From Helopsaltes ochotensis (taxonomy: Eukaryota; Chordata; Aves; Passeriformes; Locustellidae), in contig VXBM01000270.1 in assembly GCA_013400155.1 (NCBI GenBank), forward strand, positions 748,087 to 812,086: 64,000 nucleotides of DNA, written 5' to 3'. Positions within the stretch are counted from its first letter, which is position 1; each line of letters opens with the position of its first letter. This document shows, piece by piece, positions 13,676 through 28,600 of the stretch. The notes under the pieces are model-generated. The model was not told the DNA's origin. It searched no databases and saw nothing but the letters and a program-made list of their open reading frames with translations. Both the position numbers and the translations under genes were made by a program.

Positions 13676-16600
13676 CTAGAAAAGGGAAAACAGTTTTACA
13701 GTTCCAGCCCATCTGTACCCTGTGGCAAATCCACACCAACTGCTGTTTAACAACCACAACAGCACTGTTAGTGTCATTGCTTCCCTTTTTTGCTTTGTTT
13801 CTATGCCTGCTACATCAATCCTGCAGAGCCAGAACAACTCTCCCAGCAGGTATTCAAGGGCAAGTATGTCCCCTTCCAGCACACCTTCCTATGCAATGTA
13901 TATTTATAAAGACACGTGCACCCAGGCAGAGAAAGTCCAGTTCACCTAAAGGATGATCCCATCACCAGAGGCAGGAGCTGCTGCTGGGCTCCACTGCAAA
14001 TAGGCAGATGTGAGTTCAGTATTATGCACTAGGAAATGGAGAAGGAAACTTTTTGCAGGCTTTCCTCAGCCTCTGATCACAAGGACAGCTGAACTTTGGC
14101 AACACAAGCTAGTTTGAGTAGTCCATTGTTTTAATTACAGCAGCTCTTAAGCACATCCCCCAATTTCAGTGATGGCAACAACTGTTCTTATAAGAGTTAC
14201 AAACTGACACACTTGCAGTTACAGGTTTATTTTTTATGAACTACTGTTAGGGTCTCTGCAAGATACTGATCCTAAGTACTAGTAGAAAAATGCTAACACT
14301 TAAATGCTCATTTACTACTTTATAAAATACAGTTAACTAAATATTACAGTCAAATGAACTGTAATACATATAGAGTGTTTTAAGTGCTAGTGTAGTAACA
14401 GCTGCAGTTACAATTTAGCTTGCTTCTTATTTAAGTAGTAACCGTTGTTATTTCATTCCACCATTTAAATAATTTAAATAGAGATATTTCAAACAAAAAT
14501 ATAAATGTGTAACTATCTTAGGAGCTGACATTCTTGAAAAACAGTTGACAAATACCACAGAAATTGGATAATACAGTTAATGTGTACTTGGTATACCAGA
14601 TGCCTCGGTAACACTGCCTAGATTTAAAAAGTAGGTAATTTTAGAGCACAACAAGTGAGCACAGCTTATTTTAAATTGTGTTAACTAATGGAAGTTGGCT
14701 TTGTCAGCATATACAGAAGTTTTAAGAAGTTTATATTAATATCCATATCCGACTTTAAAGACTCCTTCAGATATCTGCCCAAGTGCTCCAAGCAGCACCA
14801 AAGGGTCCCCACCGTCACTGGTACCTTGGCAATTCTGACTGCTCCACATGGCACGCAGCTCTGAAATAAAGCAAGGGGCAGGAAAGGGGCAGGAAAGGGG
14901 CAGGAACTGCACGTCTGCTGCAAGCTCCTCCTCACACCAAGTGGGAGGGACTAGGCTGTTTTACTGCACCTGCAGTTAACATGTCCCAGGTTTACTTCTG
15001 GCTAAGTTACAAGCTGATTTGTCTCAGTAAGCTGCAACGTGTCCAGAGTGGGGGAAAAATAATCTGCCCTCCCTTGTATCTAAACCTTTTTTTTTTCTTT
15101 TTTGACATTTGAGAGTGGGAAAAAATGCATAAATCTGTTCTTCTATGATCTCATTATCCACCATGTCATCACCAGGGTTATTTAAAGAGCAGCTTCTGAG
15201 ATTCATCATCATTCTCAAAGACAAGCAGAATGCAAAAATTATTGTGTAGAAAGTGTAATGAAGAAATAACTGGCTGTAGTCACAGTACAGGAGCTTATTA
15301 CTCTATACTTCAGCTTTTTAACTGGACAAGCTTTAGTAACTGTTTTACAAACAGTTCAAAACTAATCCTATGTATGTATCAAAAGGACAAGACTCTCTGG
15401 AGTAAAGTATTTTAAAGTATGTCCACTTTAAAAAACAAAACAAAATGCCACTTTTGTATTTTTCATTTGATACCTGGTGTGTAAGTAAAACGTTGAGATT
15501 GGCTTTTTTTCCTCTTGCCATTGCAGAGATAAAACTGCACCTGAACTGCAGCTGTGATGGTTTTGTTATGGTACGGCGGAACTTCAAGTATGATGTTTGC
15601 CTATAGGAAAGTTGAAATAAAAAAGTTTTACACATTAAATGCAAAGAGAACTATTCATTGCAGAAACACTTATGGTAAAACTAAAGCACCCTAATATTTT
15701 GAAATTGGCAAACTTCAACTTTATCCACATTATATAGTAAAACAGTACTATAAGTGAACTTTTATTTGGAGAATTTTATCTTTTAAACACAAGTGCTCTG
15801 AAGATAATGTTTAATTAAACAGACATATCATCTAAAGGATGCTTTGCTTATCTGCCAGAGCAAAAAAACCTTCTAGCAGTTAAAGAATTGCATTTTGCAT
15901 CATTAAGCTTTCAAAAAGAATTTTAATGCACTGGAAGTAATTTGTCATGTTAGCAAAATTATCTTAAGTTTCCGCTTTTTAATTTTCAAGTTCTTTTTTC
16001 ATTGCTTTCACAACAAGCATGCTATTTCCAGTTCCTTCAAAGCATCCTCTTAATGCCTACTTTATAGTGTTAAGACAATTTAGAAGTCTCCAATTGTCTG
16101 TCTGAATTAGCCAGTGCTCTACTTACTTTAATAAATGAAGTCTACATTTCAGAACAACAATGAAAATGTCTATTTTCACATTAAAAAAAAAAAAGCTTTC
16201 TAAAGTAAGAAAAATTGTTTCTCACCCCTTGACACTTTTCCCTAATTATTTTCCCTTCTACCTCCCACTGAGGTCGTCCATCTGTTGAGAGAAATTTACA
16301 AATAATTCAAACAAAAAGCATTTTCGTAGCACTTTAATAATTCATCTTAAAAATATTTAAATACTTAATATAAAACTGGATTTCTTTTCAGTCATAAAGA
16401 GGCTGTTAAACTGACAGACACACACTGTAAACCAAGTGCAGAGCTGCTCTAGGAGTTTCAGCACTGCAGCTGCCTGTTGTGCAGGACTCCGCCCTGGAGG
16501 CCGGCGTGCTCATGGCAGCCCGGCAGACTGAGCTCCGAGGAGGCTCCGAGTCCTGGGTGTACGGAAGGCTTCTCCCCTCATGTTTCTGAAGGGTGCTTCA

Positions 16601-19600
16601 ACTGCTGCTGCACTGGTGCTTATTCAAACCAAGCGCTGACGGCCTGGAGCTGAGTCAGCAGCAGAGACAGCCCAGGGCACCCCGCCCTGGCGGCCCCAGG
16701 TCACGGTGCCCGCGGCCTCCCTGCCCTGAACCCACCGACCCCGCGGGCCGCAGGCGGGCCGAGGCGCCGGTGCTGAGCGGGGCGATCACCCGGCAGCCTC
16801 CCCGGCCCGGCCCTGACCCGGCACACCCCGAACCCAGCGCTCGGCTCTCCCTGCCCTGGGTGCTGTTACAGGTAACCACAGCAGCAGCTCTGCTTCTTCC
16901 AAAGCCGTTCAGCTTGTGTGGGCAAAACACATGATTACATCACACATTGTATTTGCTAATAAAAATAGCACCACTCTTATTTACATATGTAAGGAAATAA
17001 AAAGATGTAGAAGAATTGGACTCGGTTTGCAAATTTTTATTTTTAATAATTTCTTTTGCTACTGTTTTCCTGAAAGCTCAAATCAGACACTTAAGTCACC
17101 AAAATGACTTAAGATTCTATGCTTTATTGTTTTCTAACTAGCATTTATTTCATTAGCTAAGGAGTCACTTCCTATGCATTGATTAAACCAGATGTAACAT
17201 GGCATCAATGCCAGAAAGTACTTCTCAACTGGATCCCATTTTCACTTTCTAATTTTTCATAATAAGGAGCAAATACACGGTATGATTTGTCAACCGTATC
17301 TTTCAAATATATGCATTCCAAGTTAGTTACCCTCTGTCTTCCTGAATCAGAAGTACTACTTCATTAATAATTGCCAACCAACACAGATCAGTGCCTAAAA
17401 GAACTTTCCAATTACTACTCAGGACTGTGTTTTTTCCTTTTATGACATCCTTATTTCTTAAATCAAACTCAGGTACTGAGCTTGAAAAATACCCAGCAAG
17501 ATAGTATTTACCTTGTCCTTTTTCAAAAAATATAATTTTGGATTCTGGAAGAAAATTGGATCCTGTCACCACCATTTCATGGCCTCCATTTACTGAGCAG
17601 CTGTTGATGCTGTACTTCTCAATCTGAGGAAGTTCTTGCGCAGATCGCTGAGCTTTAGAAATATTATGGGAATAATTATTATTCATTATTTTAATCATAA
17701 TGACATTTATTTTATGATTCTAACTTGAAGAATCAGGGATGAAACTAAAATGACCATCTGTTTATATACACAAATCATATTTGTATGATTTATCTTTGCT
17801 TTTAAAATTATTTTGAAATTATGTAATTACAGAAAAGAAACACCAAGAAGACATGAATACCAACAGTCTCTACAGTTACAGCAAATCCAATTTTTAGCTA
17901 AGATGTACTGGACTAAAAGTTACTTTAGTAGTTTCTAGACAAAATAAATTCTAGGGGAAATTTAGATTAAGGTCAAGCCTTGATTCCTTAGTGCCAGTAT
18001 TTAACAAAACAACTCTCTAGACGTTCAGCTGTTCCTTAGATAATACAGCATAGGGAAGATCATGGTGCAGACTCTTGTCAATGAAATGGTATCAGCTTTA
18101 GAATGAATATTTTCACTGAGATGTATCAGCTGCCTCTGCTCATACACAGGCACTACCGAAGCTGCTGTGTGACTGCACTGAAGTTAAAGCCCAAACCCTT
18201 GTTTCTCCTCTAAACTTCCAAGCTGCCACTTGGCAAGTACCACCTTTACTTAAAGATACATTAACTTGTGGTAATTGAGCTCTTTACCCACAATGCTTTT
18301 TACACAGCTGTTATATATAATTCTGGCAATAAAGATTGTCAGAACGGCACTACTACTGACACATGCAGAAACCATGAGTATAAAAGATGTATAGTTAGAG
18401 CAATCTTACAGCATTCAACAGGTATGGAAGCAGTCTGTAGAGATAAGACTTTTCCACTGGGCTGTGGGATGTGAACACGGAACACAAGGCGCACTCTGGT
18501 GTTCTTTCTTCCAATATCTGTCTCTCCTTTCCGGAGCTCTATGTCTGAATTGCGCAGTTTCAAAATACCAGCACAATCGATACTGGAGATAGGAGAGGAT
18601 GGACAGATGGATCACAAGAGAAATGGAAGAAAATCAAACTACTGCCAAAGTTCACTCTGTAAGCCTTTCTTTTGTTAAAGAATGAAGCTGTTCTATTTTT
18701 CCCCACTTGATGGTATCTCAAGGGTTATTTTAAATGTCTGCGATTAAAAGAGCGCTTAGTGTGGAAACAGCAGCAAGTACTGGTGAAACATTTTGTCTTG
18801 TAAATGTCCAGCTGCTGCTTTTGTGAACCTTTAAAAGATTATTTGTTACTGCACATTGTTTAACCTCCAAAGTGAGTTATTTAACATAGTAAACGTCATT
18901 TACAAGGAGCAAGATACCAATATTTAGTTCTAGCTTAGGAAGGAGTAGAGAATGACAGTGTCCCCAACAATTCCCAGCTGCTATTCCACACAGTGGTCCA
19001 TAATTCATATGAGACACACAACCTCAATCTTAGAACACATTTGGACGGGAGCTTCCCTGCCTCTCTGCTCCTTTACTTCTGACTCTTCTCACACCAGCTT
19101 GCTTTAAGAGATGTGTCTCTTCGTTATGACCCAAATTTGCAGAAAACACGCTAATTTTACAAGATTTTTCTTTCACCTTTGCAGAAACGAAGAAAATAAA
19201 AACTACACACAGGAACCAAACGGCTAACTGGTGCTGCGATGTACCTGGCTGACATATTATTTTCGGGAAGAAGTGGAATTTCCAACACTTTGGTGCTGGC
19301 AATGATGATCTCCTGGCTGGCGGTGGCCACGGTCTTGCCGGTGATGCGGTGCACCTGGTAGAAGGCGTGCGGCCGCAGGTAGCGATCGTCGGCTGTGCCG
19401 ATGAACATCTGCAGGTTCACCGTCTTCTCGCTGTAGCCCAGCAGCTGAGGGAAGGGCACATGGAATGGGTTAGGTGACTGCCACTGCCTCTGTGTGTGCA
19501 CACTGCAGACACGCAATGAGTCCAAAGAGTTAAAGTCAGTAGTATTTCATCACAAACTTCTTCAAACTCTTCAGCAAGCAGCAAATTGAGTACAGGTATC

Positions 19601-22600
19601 TGTCACCGAACACAAGGACTGGCAACAATTACTGGAACAAATGAGTATCAAATATCATTATTGTTTTTGAATCTCTCAAAGAGAATTTTTCTATCGACAG
19701 AATTTCTACATCAAAGCTATGCTATGCTATAGATCTGTTTCTGATACTGTTTTTAATTACCAATTTTACTAAGATGCACCTAGATTCCAGAAATACTAAA
19801 ATATTTTCACTTTTTTACTACGGAAATGGAATAGCAACTTTTATTAAACTTAATAAGTTTTGTGAATGCAAATGTATCAAGTTAGGACAAGAAGATTCAA
19901 TTCATATCTAGAAAATCAAGTGCCAAAGAAAATGCTTTAAACCCCCAAATGTTGCAAATGTCAATATACACATCTTTCCATTTCTCAAATACACATCTAA
20001 CCACCAATGCACTCAGTTGCCATAAAACCACCTGTGGCTTGAGCTAACTCAAGCAATTCTGGCACAACACCGAAACAACAGAAAAAAATTAATTAACTGA
20101 ATCTAGAAGAAAAAGCCCACTTTATGATAGTAGATGGGTAATTTGTTAAGGAAACACGTAAACAACACTAACGCCAGTTTCCTTTAACCCCTGCTATTAT
20201 AAATCTGAAGCCTACAGAGTACTTCTTACAAATCCATCTTCCTTCACCCTCCTGCAATTGGCAGATTGATGCAGGCTGCAAGTTATATAATTGCTAAACT
20301 GCACTGGAGCAAATTTACATTTCATTGACTTTGACATCAACTTATGTTCAAATGGGAGGGAGGGCCAGACAGTCATTCTTTAAACGTGGTTTTGTCATGT
20401 CAATATTTTTGTCTCTAGGGAGAGTTATTTGGTCACACAACAATATTATCCAAGCTCTTTACAGAACACTTAAAAACCAAACAAAACATGTCAATTTAAC
20501 CTACTTAGAAGAGTAATTTAAGCCAGTAGTCAGCAGCACGAAAGCCCAAAGCACACCCACACCCAGCAGTCAGAAGCCCCACTGCTGGTGCATCACTCCT
20601 GGCAGCGAATTTTATGGACCAAATGAACGCCTGGTTTCTATATTCAAGTTACAGCTTGGTTTCTATATTCAAGTGGCAGCATCTACCAGAACTGCCACTT
20701 TTATTAGAGCTTTCTCAGTCAAGAATAGAAATCTGGGTTCCAACAAAAGTCTGGAAAGTCTTTGTTTTGTCAAGTATGTTCTCCCTGGAGTTCTCAGCAC
20801 AGAAAGAGCTAAATCCAGCTAAAAAAACCACCCAAACCAAACCAAAATATCCCTTCTGCCACTTGAGTGGAGACTAGATTGTCAGAGTTGCTTCCCATGT
20901 AAATAGATGTGACAAACAAACATTTAGAAAGGTTACAGTAAAGGACCTCCTGTGACAGTCAGTGTAGTGACAGGTTTCTCTCCCTTTACTGTCAGAAGTC
21001 AACTATAAACTACAGGAACATCAGGACCACATGGAACTTTCCTCTTAGTCTTGTGATCACAGGGGAACATAGGGACTGTTACATGAATGAAATATATACA
21101 CATGCATAAATTCCTTTTTATGCTTGATGCAGGGCTCCAGTATCTTTCCAAAAGTTTCTTTTCATTAAATACCAAATGCATATTTGAAATTTTTTTATTA
21201 GTCTGAATTATTTTAGGAGTTTAAAGAAAATCAGGACACATATTAGTTTAGCATTACAGCAGCCATCTTGTCACAAGTTCCCAACACTGTGACTCCACCA
21301 TCCATTTTCCTCAGAGTTAAAATTAAATCTTAACACAATGGAATCCAGCCTAAATGTGACGTTAGTTAAATGTGTTCACTCTAATACTGGGAATTATAAA
21401 AATTACAAGCCAGACCTATTCAAAAATTTGACTGACTTCCAAATGCGGTCACTGTGACAAAGCTAATTTCCAATTAAGGCTAATCTTCCCCATGCTGAAC
21501 AATGGACATGTACACAGCAGTTCTAGAGATACTGGTGATACCAGAGATAAGGAAGGGTGGGGGATACTAAGCCGGTCTGTCTACAGTGCATGAAGACCAT
21601 CTTCTCCAGAAGCCTACACAGAGCAGGAGCTCAGTTCAGGGAAGTGAATCATCTTCCATGCCAGCAGTCACACTGGTATTGCTCAGGAGACTCTATATGG
21701 CCATATACACTGGCAAGGTAGCAGAGACTTAAATATATGTATTTGGTACTGCAGACAATTTGTTGCTTTTATTCAAGGTTAAGGAAAAAGAGACAAGCCC
21801 TGCCCCCCCAATGTAAAGGTATAAATATAACCAATGTGTGCAACACTTATGGCAATAAAGTAAGCCAGGGAGTGGGAAAGAAAGAATAATCCCCCTGTCC
21901 TCCAGCACAGAGTGTAATTCAAGGCCTGACAGCATCAACGGGGCCTCATTAAAAGAAACATCCCAGCCTTAAGCAAGCAGTGGACAGGCTGCATTGTCCC
22001 CGTGCTCCCTACAGCCCCAGCCCCAGCCAAAAGCCAGGAAGCACAGGCAGTGCATGCTAACAAGACAGCCTGATGGGCTAGTGAAACTCAGGCAGCTAGA
22101 GAGACTGGGGATAGAAAAAACCCAATGTTCATTATACAAATCTGTGCTTTAGAATGAACATTTCCCCCTCAAATCTTGTCTAATAACAAGCTGGCAGTCC
22201 AGGCTGACTTGCCTTTATTGATGCAATACCTACCTTGTGAATAATGAAGGAGGGCAGTTGGTTACTACCCCAAATCAACTTCAAATCAGGAAAAATTACT
22301 TATTTAGGCATTTAAAATGCATTCCTTTTAAATACAGTTTTGTTCTCATTCAAAAAACTATTGATTGTTTTTAATTTCATTGACAGTTGGGAGACATTTT
22401 CTTACCACTTTGTCTGTTTTATGCACAATTCTGTATGTTGAACAGCCCGAACATTTAAATCAGTAAAAACCTCCAACCTGCTAACTGTTTTTCAATGAAA
22501 ATAAGTACCTAATTAACTTGAGAGAAAAAATACTGTATTTTGTTCATATACATACTGAAGCCATGGTTTGAACTTCACCTTAGTAGAGAATATACACACA

Positions 22601-25600
22601 GATAAGAACACAGTGTCTTTTTACAGACCACAGGCATTTAAATAAATAGCATTTTACAACCTACTGGCAAGTGCTGCAGAATCAGCACCATGAAGAAGCA
22701 TTACAGTAAGGCACTACAGTATCAGTGTGCTCACAATTCAGTCATGGGTCACTTACAGAGGAACAGTAACCTGAGCTACTTGTTGAACCCTAGGAAGGCT
22801 TTCAGGTACACCTTCCAGCACTTATTCCACTAATGTGCAGTATTAGAGCTGCTCACTGCAAACAAAAAATTGTTAATTTTACTTTAAAAAAAGCAATAGC
22901 ACTTTCCCAGGAGCAGCAGGCAGTGTGCTGCAGACAGCAGTAAGTTACTGCACTGTGTCACTATTGACCTCTAGAAACCCTCCTCTGTAACAGAATCCTG
23001 ATACACCACCCACTGCTCTGCAGAGGAAACTCAGCCAAGTTGTTTTTGTGTTTCTATATCGTTTCCATAGCAGAGGTCAGTGCCTGCGTAAGTTAAACTA
23101 AAGCTGGAAGGCTAAAGACTGAAGGTCACTACAGGATAAGCCACCAGGGCTTCGTGCCAAAGCAGTTCCAGCCGTATTACTACACTGCACACAGGAAACC
23201 CCTGCATGGCACTGTGAGCTCAGAGCTTTTACCAAGCAACCACAAAGGCAGGCACTTAATGAGAGAGTTTGGGATCATCAAGAAGTGGTATTTTATGCAA
23301 CAAAAACACTCCTAGGTTCTTAATGTACATATGGAAAATCCTTTAAAAATGTGTCACACTAGAGACTATATGGATTAGTTTGATCACTGAAGACAGTACT
23401 ATTTAAACTTGGAATTTTGTGCCAATGGTGAGAACCTTTCCTTGCTGAGGAAAACAAAGAGGTTACATTAATTAAGAGGCATCAACTTGGAAAAAATAAA
23501 TTAGCTTTTTTCCAGATTTCATATTCCAGATCATATTCAGGCCATAGCTGGCTCACATACCACTGGTTCCATGCTCTGATCTAAAGAAAACCTTGCAACT
23601 TGAAAAGCTTGTGAGAAGACTCTTTTTAGTCTCTAATACTTAAAATCCCTACCTCCTCATCCCACTCTTTTTTTAAATGAAGAAGGTTCTGTCCACGTTT
23701 TCCATTTACTGTTGCAGGCCAAGTCTTACCAATCTCTATTCAAGTGTAAAAGTGTCATTTCTTAGGACATACAACAAAGCTTGGGAAGAATATCCAACGG
23801 GAAATGCACACTTCACGGTAACCAGGTACTTACAGACAACACTAGGACACTGGGAAATAGTCTGGGTTTTTGAACCAAAGTATCCAAAACCCCAAGTAAC
23901 TAATAGTGTCACTGAATCCAGAAGTAATGTCAGCATTCCATACATCTACACTTTCAGTCTTAGAATTTAGGAGAAAACATGGAACTGGGGATGTGTGTGT
24001 GGGGTGGTGGTGGTGGTAGGGGGAAGATAATTTCATCAGTTAGGTTTTATGCTCAGCTATCAAGTAATATGATACCAAAAACATTCAGATGGTGTCAAAA
24101 CCTATTTGTATTTTTAAAGCATTTTTTCTGCAAAAATTTCCAGCATTTCTTAGGAAATTGCCATGCTTAATCAAACTTTTGTTGGGGCTTAATAGTCACG
24201 TTTCATCTTTTATGTGCCTTTTTTTTAGCTTGCTAACTGAAGATGAAGATTCCAGTGCTCTCTTGCCTTCGTGCAATTAAGTCAGTGCTTATGGCATTAC
24301 TGGATTGGTGAAGTAGGCTGATTAGAAAGAAAGCTTTTACATACAAATAGGCCTCCCTAAAAATAGGGCATAGTCTTGAAATACAAGGCAAGTTTGGCAT
24401 AATCAAGTCTCTAAAGTACAAAATTCCTCAGTTCAAATGTGAAGAACAGGGAAGGAAACTCATCTGAGTAAAGAGCCACAAGTACTTAAGCATTTACTGC
24501 AGATGGAGATTTCCAAGGCTTTTCTTATCACCTTGATATGAAAAGCAGGTTGTAGATAGTTATCTCCCCCTTGATAGACTCACAGCAGCTGGATGCATTT
24601 CGTAACTTCAGTATTCCTTAGAACACCCCCCAGAGTGACAAAGTAAGGAGGGCAAAAGAGAAGAATGCAGGCCCTGCTGTAGAGGGTGAAAAGAAAGAGC
24701 TCTTCTCTTGAAGCAGGTACTTTTTCCTTTTACTTTGGAAGACTGAGCAAAACATGGTACAGTTCACTATGAAACCTAAACAATCCTAAAGGAAAAGAAC
24801 CTTAACTGCATGAATTTCAGCCCACTTCAAAAGTAAAATACGATTTGTCTAAAAACTTGATTTAAAGAAAAAGCCAAATCATCTAAGTGTTTTATCCTCC
24901 GAGAAAAGGGAGACATGACCCACAAGCCTGGAAACTTTTGGACAGTGGTATCAGAGAGGCACCAGTGCATGGCTTTGATCAACTGAACTTTTTTTCTACA
25001 GACATTTCTCCACAAGAATTTCCCTTTTGAGTGGTTTGCAGTGACGTTCCTAAAGAACTGTGAGGATTGCTGGGTTTAAAAGCTGAAGGGCTATCTGCCA
25101 AGCTGAACAGCACATCTATCAACCATGACTCGGGATGACAAGTAAGGGATGACAAGGATCCAAGGGCACGAAGATGAATATAATTTAAAACAAAAGACAC
25201 CATGACTAACGCCAGTGATACAATTTATTGTCAATTTATCAACAGCTGCATTTTGAAAAACTTGAAGCAAATCACGGGCATGAATTGAAGAAAGCAGAGT
25301 TCAGGGAAGCTACTGCAAGTCAAACTGACCACAGTCATCCCTTCAGCCTTGCAGAGGTGCAGTGAGTGCTGACCTATTATCTCCAATGGACTGCTTAAAA
25401 GAGACCGCAGAAACTGATGAAAGCAAACTCAATTTTTCATTCTGATTCTGCAGAGGTTACAATGTTACAAAAAGTTAAATGTCTGGTTTTAAATTTCCAT
25501 GTTTAACCAAAACATCTATTTCAATCGCTTCCTGAAGTACAGTACTATTTTCTATCACTTCTTTGGTGCACCTTTCCATCAACAAAGAAGGAAAAGCATA

Positions 25601-28600
25601 CACATCAATAAAGTATCTTCTTTGTCATTTGTTAAACAAACTTATTGAGTAGACTGACTTGAAGACTTCAAAATAGTACAGACCTTTGCAATTGTGAAAA
25701 AATAGTGACAGATAAAAAGAACAAACTTTAATAAACTATTAGATAGGGGCACAAGTCCAATTAAAAACATTTTAAAGGTCATCACGAAACCAAACAGATC
25801 CTGCAAAGGACTAAAGCAAAAGAGTAATGGCAAATAGTTCATTATTTGTCATGGTACCATGTGTTTACACATGTACAGAACATTCTTCAAGCTTTAAGAA
25901 CTTGGATTTCTATTTCTGAAATCTCACACTTTTACACATTCACTGCTTGCAGACAGGATTGGAAGTGTTTTGAATACTGACTTCAGGCATTTTGAGGTGC
26001 TTTAGTCCTGTCCCATTTTACGCTATGCAAAAAAGGGTATAATTTAATAGCTAAAATAGTATTAGGCTAACACACAGTGCACATTTGCCAGTCCCATGTA
26101 ACCAGCCATCAAGCCACCCATCTGCACTTGGCTCTACCACACTCCTGAAAAAAAAGGTGCTATTCCTGAAATACCAACTCCAAATGCTAATTATGCTGTG
26201 GAGAGTTTTTGGACAAGCATTGTTGGGACAGGAAGAGGTTATTTGTACATAACTGGTAGGAAAAAAAATATTAGTAAATCTACAATAAAAAAGCAGATGA
26301 CTGTTTTCATTGATTTTCATACCAATTACTGCATTTTCTAGAGTGAGTAGAGGCATCGCTTTTGCTATCTGTTTTTGGTATTCTGAACCAGAAGATGCCT
26401 AAATCATCAAACTGTTCTTGAAAGATACACAGTTTTAGAATCTCATCCAAAGGTCGATGTTTTTGCCAGTACAGCCCATTACACAGTTCACACAGGCTGA
26501 GATTTACCTTCTGCCTTTTAGATTTATTGGCAGCTTGCTGTCACCAATCAACAGCAGGCAACTAGAGCTGGGATACAGTCTGCCTTCTGGTGATGGACAA
26601 ACCAGGAAAAAATTCAAGACAAAAATGAAAATTAGAGAGTGAAAGGCAGGAAGAATGGGAAGGGTTGCAAAACACAGAAAAAGTGTGCTGTTTATTGGCC
26701 ATGGAGAAGAGGGAGAATGCCAATATTATACCTGATATTCAAGTAGTTACATGCATTGGCCACAGAGAACAGCTGGGAAATGGTGACAACCACAGAATTA
26801 CAGGCCAGGAAACATATGTTCGTTTAGACAATCCTTTGTTACTTTATTTTTATCAGATCATTTGACATTGCCTGGATAGATCCTCTCTTGTTGGTTGCAG
26901 TTTCTTCCATCAGGACTCTGGCAGAGTTTGACAGGTTTTTTGAGAACACATTCCTGTCTCAGAACTTTCAAAGCAGTTTGAAGTGAGTTTACTTTTGCTC
27001 AATTAGTTTACTTTCTTCTTCCACTGCAGCACTTGTCATGACTTCAAGCTCTGCAATCACTTTAAACAGAGCTGACACTGAGTTCCTCTTTTACAGGTCT
27101 CCATGAAACCTCACACAGAAGACAACACTCTGCTTGTCAGTGAGTAACAGTGTGTAGCCATCTAAATAAACTGACTTTTATTTAATAGTGCTTTGATTTT
27201 TGATCTTACGTCTTTTTTTCAGCTGCAGAACTGCTAAGTTGTCCATATGGATTACATGATGCTTCCCCTCCTCTGTTACTGTGAATCTGCTACAGGAATA
27301 ATTTTGCTTATGGCAGAGGAACAGAATTATTCCATCCTTAGACCCTTTGCAATATAGGAAGAAAAAGACATTTGTGGTCCAGGCAAATTCCTCACAGCTA
27401 CCACCACTCCAAATCTTGCATACATGGGGTGTAAGTGGATTCTATGCAGTGCCTGTTGCAGATACATCATCAGCTGTAGAACTGATTACCCCACCACAGT
27501 CCCTACCTACACCTGCCTCCCGGAGTGGCCCATGGCCCCAGGACAGACTCTCCTTGCCCACAGAATGGTGCCAAGGAGTAGCTGTGAGCCCACAGCCCCT
27601 GAGTAGATCACTCTGTATGGTTACAGGATGACCAGCATGGACATCACCTTCTCCCCTAGCAAAAGGACAAAAGATAAAAGGAAATACTACTTCTTGTGCA
27701 CAGCACAGCTGTTATCATTTACTACCAAAAGATATTATAAATTTAAAATACATGAGCTCAGAAAACTGCAGAAAATTACATATACATATACAACAATATA
27801 TAAAAGAAGTTTGCTTATTTTAAAAAGAAAGGTTCATTTCAGATCAGAAAACGAAGATACAAAAGTAAAAAAACCCAAACTATCCCAGAGAGATTCTTAT
27901 CAGGTGCCCACCTGCTCTAAAAGGCTTTTCTATTTTTGATCATAAGCATTATCCAAGTGAGGTCTCATGAAAAACTCTACCAGTTCAGACAGAAGTAAAA
28001 GCTCATTCTAGCCAATTTTAAGTGCAAACATTATTTTATGTACAACTGGACCCATGGGAAGGGTGGAAATTCAAGCAATGATGACTGTTCATTTACAGTT
28101 AGGTAAAATGTGAGAGCTACTTGTTTAAAAGGCTTCATAGATGGGTGAATTGCAGACTCTAACCGATGAATTAGAATGGTAAGTGTAGGGAGTGCTCAGA
28201 GGCTGTCTCCTGGCAATGCACTACAAAATTTCCACATCATTTGGATGACAAAAGCTCAACATGCCACCTTTCTCCTTGCAAACCATTCTGCTGTATTATT
28301 TATTCCTTCCATGTGAAAAGCATTATCATGCAGATTCTCTACCAAGGTAAAAAAAACTGTTCAAGATGACAAGGATTAGCTGCAATGTACTCCCAAGAAA
28401 GCAGAGCTTAAAACGAAAAGTATCTGCTACTTAGAACATTTTGCATTAAAAAAAGCTAAAAACAAGGGAACATCATTATAGAATTAGCTTTCTTAAAGTT
28501 AAGAGATATACAAAGCAAAGCATGATGCTCCACTTATTTAATTTCCTCCCATTTGGAAATAAGCTGATTAAATGTACTCAACAACAGATGATGCCAAATT

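Noticed and set aside
27347..27631. 94-codon plus-strand frame in intron 3
   Set aside because: Pro/Ser-rich and overlapping another frame in the same direction; no family recognised.
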